From JAVWMQ01 sp036637375 (GTDB taxonomy: Bacteria; Bacillota; Clostridia; Peptostreptococcales; Anaerovoracaceae): a stretch of 17,796 bases of DNA. Positions 7,211-15,411 of the stretch are shown here, one piece after another (position 1 is the first letter of the stretch; every line of letters begins with the position of its first letter). The stretch spans positions 1-17,796 of the forward strand of contig JAVWMQ010000038.1 in the NCBI GenBank assembly GCA_036637375.1. Reading direction: 5' to 3'. The notes under the pieces were generated by a model. The model did no database searches and was not told the origin of the DNA. It worked only from the letters and a program-made list of their open reading frames with translations. The position numbers and the translations under genes are program-made.

Positions 7211-7221
7211 GGGTAATATTT

Positions 7222-8367
7222 ATGAACAAAAAAGATAATGGATATTACAAATTAATGGGGAAATGCTTTATCATTATGCTTTGCATAATGATAGGTTTTA
7301 ATATATTGATTGAGGATAGAGAATTTAGTTCAAAAGAAAACAGAATGCTTACGCAAATGCCAAAGGCAACCATTGGTGATGTTTCTAGTGGAAGATTTGA
7401 AAAATCTTTTGAAAAATATATGAATGATCAGTTTTTCTTTAGAACTGCTTGGATAAACCTAAAAATTACAACCGATTTAGTATTAGGCAAAAATATATCA
7501 AATGGTGTATATTTAGGTAAAAATGGATACTTAATGCAGCAATTTAATAAGCCCAATATAGATGTTAGGACAAAAACAATTAACTCTTTAAGAGTGTTAA
7601 AAAAGAAACATAAAAACATTGATATGCATTTTTTAATAGCCCCAACGTCGTCTAACATTAATAAAGATAAACTTCCTTTAAATGCCATTACCTATGATGA
7701 AAACCTGTATATAGATAATATGTATAATGATATGAAGAAAGTGGGCATAAAACCTATTGATATTAGAAAGGTTTTAAATGATCATAAAGATGAGGACTTA
7801 TATTATCATAGTGATCATCACTGGACAACGAAAGGTGCATATTATGGATATAAGGAAGCTGCAAAGACTTTAGGTATAAACCCTATTGAGAATGGATTTG
7901 ATCCTAGAATTGTAAAAAATGATTTTGAAGGAGCGCTTAAATCAAAGAGTGGATATTATACAGCCCAAAAGGATGATATCTATGTATATTTTCCCAAAAA
8001 AGTGATTCCAAAATCTGTAGTTGCGTATGCAGAGGAACGAGAAAAAAGTGGTTCGTTTTATAAAGCAAAGGAACTTGAAAAAGCGGATGCATACACAGTG
8101 TTTTTGGGAGGAAATCATAGTAAACTAAAAATAAGCACAGCTGTCAAAACCAAGAAGAAACTCCTTGTGTTAAAGGATTCCTATGCTAATTGTTTTTTGC
8201 CATTTTTGGCTACAAATTATCATGAAATTACAGTAATAGATCCTAGGTATTACTTTAGGGACATTCACCGAATAATTGAACATGAAGAGTTTACAGATAT
8301 CTTGTTTTTATACAACGCACACACTCTTTCAGAAGATACATCATTAAGTATTTTATTAGGTGATTAG
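7222..8367 (+). CDS. DHHW family protein, AlgX/AlgJ-like O-acetylation component
   Basis: The 381-residue product has an N-terminal membrane segment (about residues 12-30) and an extracytoplasmic domain. It carries the motif YYHSDHHWTTKGAYYGY (194-210), with Asp198, His199, His200 and Trp201 giving the family its name, and KDSYANCFLPFL (318-329), where Ser320 would be the nucleophile. AlgJ and AlgX, which use an SGNH-like triad to O-acetylate alginate, have the same layout and occur next to an MBOAT gene. ATG 7222 follows AGGGG (7209-7213), overlapping the MBOAT stop. It is last in the operon. Having two acyl-handling extracytoplasmic enzymes (this and the SGNH protein) suggests a relay or an add/remove pair. 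Confidence 0.85.
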   Translation: MNKKDNGYYKLMGKCFIIMLCIMIGFNILIEDREFSSKENRMLTQMPKATIGDVSSGRFEKSFEKYMNDQFFFRTAWINLKITTDLVLGKNISNGVYLGKNGYLMQQFNKPNIDVRTKTINSLRVLKKKHKNIDMHFLIAPTSSNINKDKLPLNAITYDENLYIDNMYNDMKKVGIKPIDIRKVLNDHKDEDLYYHSDHHWTTKGAYYGYKEAAKTLGINPIENGFDPRIVKNDFEGALKSKSGYYTAQKDDIYVYFPKKVIPKSVVAYAEEREKSGSFYKAKELEKADAYTVFLGGNHSKLKISTAVKTKKKLLVLKDSYANCFLPFLATNYHEITVIDPRYYFRDIHRIIEHEEFTDILFLYNAHTLSEDTSLSILLGD

Positions 8368-8377
8368 TAGATTTTTG

Positions 8378-8386
8378 TGATATAAT
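8378..8386 (+). promoter_or_regulatory. Extended -10 promoter before the small XRE-like gene
   Basis: TGATATAAT is a perfect extended -10 (TGn + TATAAT), 36 bases before ATG 8423, with AGAGGA between. No good -35 is visible, which extended -10 promoters can tolerate. No terminator follows the DHHW gene, so readthrough is also possible. Confidence 0.6.
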
Positions 8387-8422
8387 CAAGTTAAATATTT
8401 CAAGGGAAAAAGAGGAATGATT

Positions 8423-8707
8423 ATGAAAGATTATTTAAACAGTATAGTATCAAAAGAAAAAGTAAATGTTGATGTTGATGTTCCATTTAGAATACAGTTT
8501 TTTCGAATTTATGATAGAAAAGTTGCAAATGGTGAACTTACATTTACTGAAATAGGTATGACTAAGGATGACTTTATAAGCTTGTGTACAGACACTGCAT
8601 TTGAAATGGAAAGAGACGCAATTATAAACTTATGTATTAGACTAAAATTGGACATGGAAGAGTCAAAGAAATTGCTTTGTTCAGCGGGATATGAATGCTT
8701 GGAATAA
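8423..8707 (+). CDS. Small protein with XRE-like helical domain, function unknown
   Basis: The 94-residue product has no sure assignment. Its C-terminal half, ERDAIINLCIRLKLDMEESK followed by KLLCSAGY, resembles the last two helices of XRE-like regulators common in Clostridia, in which the motif is of the type 'xRDTxxxLxxxLxLxLEExxxLLxxAGY'. The preceding TEIGMTKDDFISL could be the turn and recognition helix. The very acidic N-terminus (VNVDVDVPF) is unlike a typical DNA-binding start. ATG 8423 is preferred over ATG 8417 because the ribosome site AGAGGA (8411-8416) directly abuts the latter. It shares a direction and probably a transcript with the Hpt gene 57 bases on. It might bind DNA or a protein; this is a weak call. 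Confidence 0.6.
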   Translation: MKDYLNSIVSKEKVNVDVDVPFRIQFFRIYDRKVANGELTFTEIGMTKDDFISLCTDTAFEMERDAIINLCIRLKLDMEESKKLLCSAGYECLE

Positions 8708-8764
8708 TATTTATGAAACTATAAAAAAATAAATGTTTTGCGATGCTAATAAAGGGGAGGTAGA

Positions 8765-9103
8765 ATGTGTATGATTCAAAGACTACGTGAGTATGGAGCA
8801 GACGTTGATGGTGCTTTAGAAAGGTTTATGGCTGATGAGGAACTTTTTGTAAAGTGTATTGAACTATTTACTGAAGATGAAAACTTTAAATTACTTGAGG
8901 ATGCAATTGCAAAAAAAGATTATAAGACTGCTTTTGAGGCAGCGCATACACTAAAAGGGGTTTCGGGGAATCTAGGTATTACTCCAGTATATGAATCACT
9001 ATCTGTATTAGTTGAAACCTTGAGATCAAAAGGATATGAAAACATTGAAGATGAATATAGAGAGGTAGTTGAATTAGTTAAAGAGTTTTTGGCAATAATT
9101 TAA
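8765..9103 (+). CDS. Stand-alone Hpt (histidine phosphotransfer) domain protein
   Basis: The 112-residue product is a single Hpt helical bundle. The phospho-accepting motif is AHTLKGVSGNLG, with His61 and the conserved Lys64, Gly65, Asn69 and Leu70. Length matches free phosphotransfer proteins, which shuttle phosphate between a hybrid sensor kinase and a response regulator. A very strong ribosome site, GGGGAGG (8754-8760), precedes ATG 8765 by only 4 bases and ATG 8771 by 10, so the start could be either (MCMIQ or MIQ). No kinase or receiver gene is in the window. The next gene, an aldehyde dehydrogenase, starts 20 bases on, which suggests cotranscription without an obvious functional link. 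Confidence 0.88.
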   Translation: MCMIQRLREYGADVDGALERFMADEELFVKCIELFTEDENFKLLEDAIAKKDYKTAFEAAHTLKGVSGNLGITPVYESLSVLVETLRSKGYENIEDEYREVVELVKEFLAII

Positions 9104-9122
9104 TCGTGAAAGGAGCATTGCA

Positions 9123-10481
9123 ATGAAGGAGATATTATCACAACAAAGAAGCTATTTTAATAGCAATGTAACCAAGGATGTAGAATTTAGAAAGAGAATG
9201 TTGGATAGTCTTTATTTAAGTATAAAAAATAATGCCAATGAAATTTATGAAGCATTAAAAATGGACTTAAATAAGGGTAGTGAAGAATCTTATTTGACAG
9301 AAATTCAAATTGTTATGGAAGAGATTAGAACTGCAAAAAAAAATCTTAACAAGTGGGCAAGAAAAGAAAAAAAAATAACACCACTTGTACATTTTCCTTC
9401 TTCAAGTTTTGTATACAATGAGCCTTATGGTTGTGTATTAATTCTTGCGCCTTGGAATTATCCGTTCCAGCTGGCAATGACACCTCTTGTTGGCGCAATT
9501 GCAGGTGGAAACTGTGCATTTATCAAACCATCAAGAACAAGTAGTAATGTAAATGATGTTATATGTAAAATTATTAAAGATGCATTTAACAGCGAGTATA
9601 TCTACTGTATTCCAAAGTCAGTATCAAATGAAGCTATTTTAGAAGAAAAATATGATCTGATATTTTTTACAGGAAGTGAAAATGCAGGCAAAGTAGTAAT
9701 GGCTGCTGCAAGTAAGCATCTAACACCAACGGTATTAGAACTAGGTGGTAAGAGCCCGTGTATAATTGATAGAACGGCAAATCTAAAAATTGCAGCTAAT
9801 CGTATAGCCTGGGGCAAATTCTTAAATGCAGGGCAAACTTGTGTTGCTCCTGACTACGTTTTGGTACATAGAGATGTCAAAGAAGAGTTTATTACATTGC
9901 TAACAGAGAGAATTAGAGCTTTATATGGGGAAATGATTCAAAATGACGAATTTGTTCATATAATAAGTGATAACAGATTTAATAAGTTGCTTTCTTTTAT
10001 AAATGAGGAAGACAATAAAATTGGTGGGGCTTATGATGTTGTAACTAGATGTATTGAACCAACGATTTTTACCAATGCTAGTTTTGATGATCCAATTATG
10101 CAAGAAGAAATATTTGGGCCGATTTTACCAATAATTGAAATGGATAGTTTGGCGGGAATAATTGATGAAATAAAACGTAGACCAAGACCACTTGCAGTTT
10201 ATTTGTTTACAAGGAAAAAAGATGTTGTAGACAAGGTAATTAACTCAATTTCATTTGGTGGTGGTTGTGTTAATGATGTAATTATGCATGTTGCTAACAA
10301 GAATATACCTTTTGGTGGTGTTGGAAGTAGCGGAATGGGTTGCTATCATGGTAAGTATTCTTATGACACATTTACAAGAAAAAAAGGTGTGGAAATTGCA
10401 AAAAATTATTTGGATTTGCCATTAAGATATCCACCATATGGCGAGGCAAAAATGAAGTTAATTAAAAAAATAATGAAATAG
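9123..10481 (+). CDS. Class 3 aldehyde dehydrogenase, NAD(P)-dependent
   Basis: The 452-residue protein oxidises aldehydes to acids. It is short, like ALDH3/fatty-aldehyde enzymes, which lack the N-terminal extension of ALDH1/2. Seen: PWNYP (110-114) with the oxyanion Asn112, IKPS (134-137), the cofactor loop FTGS (182-185), general base Glu206 in LELGGKSPC, nucleophile Cys240 in NAGQTCVAPDYV, and EEIFGPILP. The usual KPSE cofactor motif reads KPSR here (Arg138), which may favour NADP over NAD. AAAGGAG (9109-9115) precedes ATG 9123. Substrate cannot be told; medium or long-chain aldehydes are typical for the class. It ends 9 bases before topB in the same reading frame. Confidence 0.92.
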   Translation: MKEILSQQRSYFNSNVTKDVEFRKRMLDSLYLSIKNNANEIYEALKMDLNKGSEESYLTEIQIVMEEIRTAKKNLNKWARKEKKITPLVHFPSSSFVYNEPYGCVLILAPWNYPFQLAMTPLVGAIAGGNCAFIKPSRTSSNVNDVICKIIKDAFNSEYIYCIPKSVSNEAILEEKYDLIFFTGSENAGKVVMAAASKHLTPTVLELGGKSPCIIDRTANLKIAANRIAWGKFLNAGQTCVAPDYVLVHRDVKEEFITLLTERIRALYGEMIQNDEFVHIISDNRFNKLLSFINEEDNKIGGAYDVVTRCIEPTIFTNASFDDPIMQEEIFGPILPIIEMDSLAGIIDEIKRRPRPLAVYLFTRKKDVVDKVINSISFGGGCVNDVIMHVANKNIPFGGVGSSGMGCYHGKYSYDTFTRKKGVEIAKNYLDLPLRYPPYGEAKMKLIKKIMK

Positions 10482-10490
10482 AGAGATATA

Positions 10491-12644
10491 TTGAAAAAAG
10501 TAGTAATTGCTGAAAAACCTTCAGTTGCAAAAAACATAGCCGATGCTTACTCGATAAAAGCTAGAAAAGATGGATTTTATGAGGGAGATGACCTAATAAT
10601 TACATGGGTATTTGGTCATCTGCTTCAACTTTTTGATGCCGTAGATTATGATCCCAAAATGGGAAAGTGGCAACTTGAGAATTTTCCTTTTATACCTAAA
10701 AGCTACAATTACAAAGTTAAAAGTGAAAATGGTAATAGGAATAAGGAAGACGCAGGGGCTAAAAGACAGATAAATATTATAAAGACATTGGTTGAAAGAT
10801 CTGATGTGGACGCTGTAATATCTGCTACTGACTGGGATAGAGAAGGTCAAGTAATTGCGGATGAAATAATAATGTATATTGAAACTGAAAAGCCAGTTTA
10901 TCGTCTATTATTAAACGAATGGACTAAAGAGGAAGTTCTAAAAGGTATTAACTCTGTAATTAGTAATGAAGATATGAAACCAATGAGAGATGCTGGATTT
11001 GGACGTCAAATTGCAGATTGGTTAATTGGTATCAATCTTACTTCGGTAGCAACTGTTAAATATAAAAACACTGGAGACAATAAGCTTCTAAATATTGGCA
11101 GAGTATTACTACCTACATTAAAAATTATTTATGATCGAGATCAAGAAATTATAAATTTTGAGTCTTCAAAGTATTACAAAATGCAAGTGAACATCAAAAA
11201 AGATGATAATGTAATTGAAGGACTTTACTATGAAGAGGAAAGTGAAAAATTTGAAGACAAAGACGCTTTAGAAAAAATTAAAGTAGAGGTTGAAGGCAAT
11301 ACACTAAAGGTAATTGAAAAAGAAGTTGAACAGAAAAAGGAAAAAGCGCCATTACTGTTTAACCTATCAAACCTACAAGGCTTCATAACAAGCAAGTATA
11401 AAGGTTTTACTTCGGATAAGGTTTTAAAAGTTGCGCAGCAGCTTTATGAAAAAAAACTTATTACATATCCAAGGACTGCAAGTAATGTACTAGATGAAAG
11501 TTTAGTTGATAAAGTAAAAAAAGTTCTTGAAAGTGTAAAAGTTGGATTACCATATGAAAATGATATTAAATTCACTGTAAATAAGAGGATTTTTGATAGC
11601 AAAAAGGTAGAAAGTCACTCAGCAATAACACCTACCTATGTACTTCCCAAAAACCTTTCGGGTGACGAAAAAATAGTCTATGAAGCTGTAAGAAATCGTT
11701 TTGTAGCACAATTTATGCCTGTTGCAATTAGCGAGGAAACTAAGTTAACCTTTAAAGTTGTTGATAGCGATATTAGCGGTGTAATTATAGCGAGAGGCAA
11801 AGTTCAGATTCAAGAAGGGTTTAGGCTTGCAGAAAATATTACATCAAAAGATACAGAAATACCAATGGTAAATAAGGACGAAATTTTAGATGTTATAGAA
11901 GCAAAAGTTGTAGAAGTAGTGCGAAAACCGCCGAAATACCATACGGAAAAAACTTTGCTAAAGGTTATGGAAACTTGTGGGAAAAGCTTTGAAGATGAAG
12001 AATCTGATGAAATGATGATGGCAATTTTAAGCGGATTTAGTATTGGAACTCCAGCAACAAGAGCGGAAACAATTAAAAAGTTAAAGGACGTTGGATATAT
12101 AGAACAAAAGAAAAAAACTCTTACAACAACAGATCTTGGCAAAATGATGGTTGAAACTTTCCCTGTAACAGAACTTTTTGATTTAGAATATACAGGCAAA
12201 CTGGAAAAGACTTTATCAGATATAGAAAGAAAGAAGTTTGATCAAAAGGACTTCTTGGACACAATTATTGACTTTACAAAAAACTCCGTTGAAAAGATAA
12301 AAGAAGATAAAACCTTTGCGTCAAAAGTAAAAGTAGATGATGAAAGTGTTATTGTAGGGATTTGCCCTGAATGTGGTAATCCTGTGTTGGAGAATGAGAA
12401 AGCTTTTGGCTGTAGTAACTGGAGAAATGGATGTAATTATACAATTTGGAAAAATGATAGTTACATAGAGTCCTTTGGTAAAAAAGTTTCAAAGGAAATG
12501 GTAAAGCTGCTATTACAAAATGGAAAAGTTGGCTTCCATGGATTGAAAAGCAAAAAAGGAAATAAGTTTAGTGCGTATTTTAGATATGAAAAGGATATAG
12601 AAAAGGACACATATAGCTGGAAAATGGAATTTATAAGCAAGTAA
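10491..12644 (+). CDS. topB: DNA topoisomerase III
   Basis: The 717-residue product is a type IA topoisomerase that cuts single strands to decatenate and relax DNA. Seen: the TOPRIM start VVIAEKPSVAKN, the acidic centre SATDWDREGQVIADEI (Asp114, Asp116, Glu118), GRVLLPTLKIIYDRD (203-217), the active-site LITYPRT with Tyr326 and Arg328, and a C-terminal zinc-binding module with Cys625, Cys628, Cys641 and Cys648. The start is TTG 10491: the conserved N-terminus begins right there, and the only in-frame codon options upstream end at the previous gene's TAG. The ribosome site is weak. TopB is usually chromosomal in Clostridia but is also carried by integrative elements; no element genes are present here. 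Confidence 0.95.
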   Translation: MKKVVIAEKPSVAKNIADAYSIKARKDGFYEGDDLIITWVFGHLLQLFDAVDYDPKMGKWQLENFPFIPKSYNYKVKSENGNRNKEDAGAKRQINIIKTLVERSDVDAVISATDWDREGQVIADEIIMYIETEKPVYRLLLNEWTKEEVLKGINSVISNEDMKPMRDAGFGRQIADWLIGINLTSVATVKYKNTGDNKLLNIGRVLLPTLKIIYDRDQEIINFESSKYYKMQVNIKKDDNVIEGLYYEEESEKFEDKDALEKIKVEVEGNTLKVIEKEVEQKKEKAPLLFNLSNLQGFITSKYKGFTSDKVLKVAQQLYEKKLITYPRTASNVLDESLVDKVKKVLESVKVGLPYENDIKFTVNKRIFDSKKVESHSAITPTYVLPKNLSGDEKIVYEAVRNRFVAQFMPVAISEETKLTFKVVDSDISGVIIARGKVQIQEGFRLAENITSKDTEIPMVNKDEILDVIEAKVVEVVRKPPKYHTEKTLLKVMETCGKSFEDEESDEMMMAILSGFSIGTPATRAETIKKLKDVGYIEQKKKTLTTTDLGKMMVETFPVTELFDLEYTGKLEKTLSDIERKKFDQKDFLDTIIDFTKNSVEKIKEDKTFASKVKVDDESVIVGICPECGNPVLENEKAFGCSNWRNGCNYTIWKNDSYIESFGKKVSKEMVKLLLQNGKVGFHGLKSKKGNKFSAYFRYEKDIEKDTYSWKMEFISK

Positions 12645-12660
12645 TAAATTTAATACTAAT

Positions 12661-12691
12661 AAAAACAAGGCTTTTTTGAAGCTTTGTTTTT
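12661..12691 (+). terminator. Rho-independent terminator after topB
   Basis: AAAAACAAGGCTT (12661-12673) pairs with AAGCTTTGTTTTT (12679-12691) with one G·T pair and a 5-base loop, ending in five T residues. It closes the operon ending in topB. Confidence 0.85.
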
Positions 12692-12708
12692 GATTGGAAA
12701 AAGCGAGA

Positions 12709-12751
12709 TTGTAAAAATTAAGTGGCGACATTTAATGTTTTCTGTTAAAAT
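12709..12751 (+). promoter_or_regulatory. Promoter region of polA (two candidate arrangements)
   Basis: Option one is TTGTAA (12709-12714), 16 bases, TTTAAT (12731-12736), giving a leader of roughly 16 bases. Option two is the extended -10 TGTTAAAAT (12743-12751), which would start the RNA at or within a base or two of ATG 12759. Neither leader contains a Shine-Dalgarno sequence. Confidence 0.5.
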
Positions 12752-12758
12752 ATAAGTT

Positions 12759-15404
12759 ATGGAAAATAGAATAATAATAATAGATGGGAATAGCTTAATA
12801 AATAGAGCATATTATGCTATGCAAAGACCCATGATAACGAAGGATGGAATTTATACTCAAGGTATTTATGGTTTCATCAATATGCTCAACAAGATAATTA
12901 AAGATTACGAATCAGAATACATTGTTGTTACTTTTGACTTAAAGGCACCAACCTTTAGGCACAAAGAGTACAGCGAATACAAGGCGGGCAGAAAAAAGAT
13001 GCCGCCTGAACTTGTTATGCAATTACCATTGTTAAAGGACATACTGAAAGCTTCAAATATAAAAATTCTAGAAATGGAAGGATTTGAAGCAGATGATCTA
13101 ATTGGAACAATTTCAAAAGAGGCGGAAGAACAAGGTATAGAGCCATTGATAATAACTGGGGATAAGGATGCCCTGCAGCTTGCAAGCAGTTTAACAAAGA
13201 TATTAATTACAAAAAAAGGAATATCGGAGTTTGAAATTTATGATCATGACTTTTTTGTAGAACAATATGGATTTGAACCAATTGAGTTTATAGATTACAA
13301 AGGTTTAATGGGGGATTCCTCTGATAATATTCCAGGAGTTCCTGGAGTTGGCAAGGTTACAGCAGGAAAGCTTATAACAAAATACAAAACAATCGAAAAT
13401 ATACTAGAAAATGTAGAAGAATTAAAGCCAGCAGGCCTAAAGAAAAAAATAGAAGAAAATGTGCAGCTTGCATTAATGAGCAAAAGGCTTGCTACAATTA
13501 ACAGGTTTGTGCCATTTGAACTAAATTTTGAGGAATATAAGTTTCAGGAACCTAATATAGATAAACTTGTGGAAATTTATAAGAAACTAGAATTTAATAC
13601 ATTTTTGAAGAGAATTAATACGAAAAATACAAAAAAAATCGAAATCAAACCATATAGCCATAGCATTATTGACTCTATAAGTGATATTGATAATCTTGGC
13701 AATATTATTAATGATAGCAAAGAAGTTGGGGTTAAGATTTTTGGGGATGGTAACCATAGAGAAGAATCATACTTAGAGGGTATAGCGGTTTGTATTGACA
13801 AAAAAATATATTACGTAAACGGTGAGCGAAAAGACCTTTTAGCAAAACTAGTTGAAATTTTAAAGAAACGAAAACCAAAATATTATGGGCATGATCTTAA
13901 AAATGACTACTTTATGTTAATGAGTAGGAATGTTGAAGAATTTGAAACTGCATACGATACTGCGATTGCTGAATATGTAATTGACTCAAGCCGCAGTTCT
14001 TATGAATTAAATCTTTTGTTTGAAGATTATTTCGATTGTTCTATTGAATTAAGTGTTGGTACAAGTAAAGAGGAAGAGCAACTTGTATTATTCAAAGATA
14101 CTTCTAGTGAGAACTGCAAAGTTAGTGGCATATTATTTTACTTAATTGATGAAATTAGGATAGCTCAAGAAGAACAAATAAATCGTGAGAATCTAAATCG
14201 TGTACTTAATGAGGTGGAGTTACCTTTGGTAGAAGTAATGGCATATCTTGAGTATGTTGGTTTTGGTGTGTCCAAAGACGTGCTAGAATCACAAGGCATT
14301 GAGATTCAAAAGCTTATAGATGATTTGACAGAAAAAATATATAGCTTAGCAGGTGAGGAGTTTAATATCAAAAGTCCGGCACAACTTGGAATTATTTTGT
14401 TTGAGAAGTTAGAACTAGAAGGAGCCAAGAAAACAAAAAGAGGATATTCTACTGATGCAAGTGTCCTTGAAAAAATTAAAGATAAACATGAAATTATACC
14501 ATTGATACTGGAATATAGAACGGTTACAAAACTAATGGGAACATACATTGATGGACTTATTCCATTAATTTCCGAGGACGAAAGGATTCATGCTAAATTT
14601 AATCAGACAGTAACGACAACAGGGAGAATTAGTAGTTCAGAACCTAACTTGCAAAATATTCCTATTAGAAACGAACTAGGGAGAATGATTAGAAAAGCGT
14701 TTGTACCTTCTGCGAATTGTACCTTAATTGGAGCAGACTATTCTCAGATTGAACTTAGGGTACTTGCACATATGAGTGGAGATGAATTGCTAATAAGTGC
14801 ATTTAACGAAGGTCTTGATATTCATAGAGCAACAGCAGCAAGAGTTCTGAAAGTTCCTGAGAATGAAATAACAGATTTACAAAGAAGCAGGGCTAAGGCT
14901 GTTAATTTTGGTGTAATATATGGTATGAGTGCATTTGGACTTTCGGAGGAACTTTCAATTTCACGTAAAGAAGCTGATAACTATATCAAAGACTATTTTG
15001 AGCAACATCAGGCAGTAAAGTCATTTATGGATTGGCAAGTCGAATTTTGCAAAAAAAATGGTTATGTAACTACAATTGTTGGACGCAAAAGATATATAAA
15101 AGAGATAAGTGCGTCAAACTATATGGTTAAACAAGCTGGCGAAAGGTTGGCTATGAATACACCTATACAAGGAAGCGCTGCAGATATAATTAAACTTGCA
15201 ATGATTAAAGTATATGAAAATCTTAAACCATATAAATCAAAACTGGTGTTACAAGTACACGACGAACTTGTTATTGAGGCAGCTCAAGATGAAATTGAAA
15301 TAATCAAAGATATATTGAGAGAATCTATGGAAAATGCAATGAAACTAAAAGTTAGTATTGATGTGTCATTAAATGAAGGTGCTAACTGGTATTTACTAAA
15401 GTAG
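12759..15404 (+). CDS. polA: DNA polymerase I
   Basis: The 881-residue product repairs DNA and removes Okazaki primers. The N-terminal 5'-3' nuclease (about 1-290) is complete, with IIIDGNSLINRAYYA, FEADDLIG, ITGDKDALQL and MGDSSDNIPGVPGVGK. The middle 3'-5' exonuclease-like domain (about 300-480) lacks the DxE motif, so proofreading is probably absent, as in Bacillus enzymes. The polymerase domain has motif A DYSQIELRVLAHMSGDE (Asp660), motif B RSRAKAVNFGVIYG and motif C VHDELV (His834, Asp835). Start ATG 12759 gives the standard N-terminus but has no ribosome site upstream. It is followed 7 bases later by coaE, a common linkage in Clostridia. Confidence 0.97.
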   Translation: MENRIIIIDGNSLINRAYYAMQRPMITKDGIYTQGIYGFINMLNKIIKDYESEYIVVTFDLKAPTFRHKEYSEYKAGRKKMPPELVMQLPLLKDILKASNIKILEMEGFEADDLIGTISKEAEEQGIEPLIITGDKDALQLASSLTKILITKKGISEFEIYDHDFFVEQYGFEPIEFIDYKGLMGDSSDNIPGVPGVGKVTAGKLITKYKTIENILENVEELKPAGLKKKIEENVQLALMSKRLATINRFVPFELNFEEYKFQEPNIDKLVEIYKKLEFNTFLKRINTKNTKKIEIKPYSHSIIDSISDIDNLGNIINDSKEVGVKIFGDGNHREESYLEGIAVCIDKKIYYVNGERKDLLAKLVEILKKRKPKYYGHDLKNDYFMLMSRNVEEFETAYDTAIAEYVIDSSRSSYELNLLFEDYFDCSIELSVGTSKEEEQLVLFKDTSSENCKVSGILFYLIDEIRIAQEEQINRENLNRVLNEVELPLVEVMAYLEYVGFGVSKDVLESQGIEIQKLIDDLTEKIYSLAGEEFNIKSPAQLGIILFEKLELEGAKKTKRGYSTDASVLEKIKDKHEIIPLILEYRTVTKLMGTYIDGLIPLISEDERIHAKFNQTVTTTGRISSSEPNLQNIPIRNELGRMIRKAFVPSANCTLIGADYSQIELRVLAHMSGDELLISAFNEGLDIHRATAARVLKVPENEITDLQRSRAKAVNFGVIYGMSAFGLSEELSISRKEADNYIKDYFEQHQAVKSFMDWQVEFCKKNGYVTTIVGRKRYIKEISASNYMVKQAGERLAMNTPIQGSAADIIKLAMIKVYENLKPYKSKLVLQVHDELVIEAAQDEIEIIKDILRESMENAMKLKVSIDVSLNEGANWYLLK

Positions 15405-15411
15405 GTATGAT

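Noticed and set aside
11810..12199. 129-codon minus-strand frame inside topB
   Set aside because: It is a low-complexity Ser/Ile/Phe shadow of a well-supported topoisomerase frame.
10491..12644. topB as evidence of an integrative element or conjugative module
   Set aside because: No integrase, relaxase, T4SS or attachment-like repeats are present and the neighbours are housekeeping genes.
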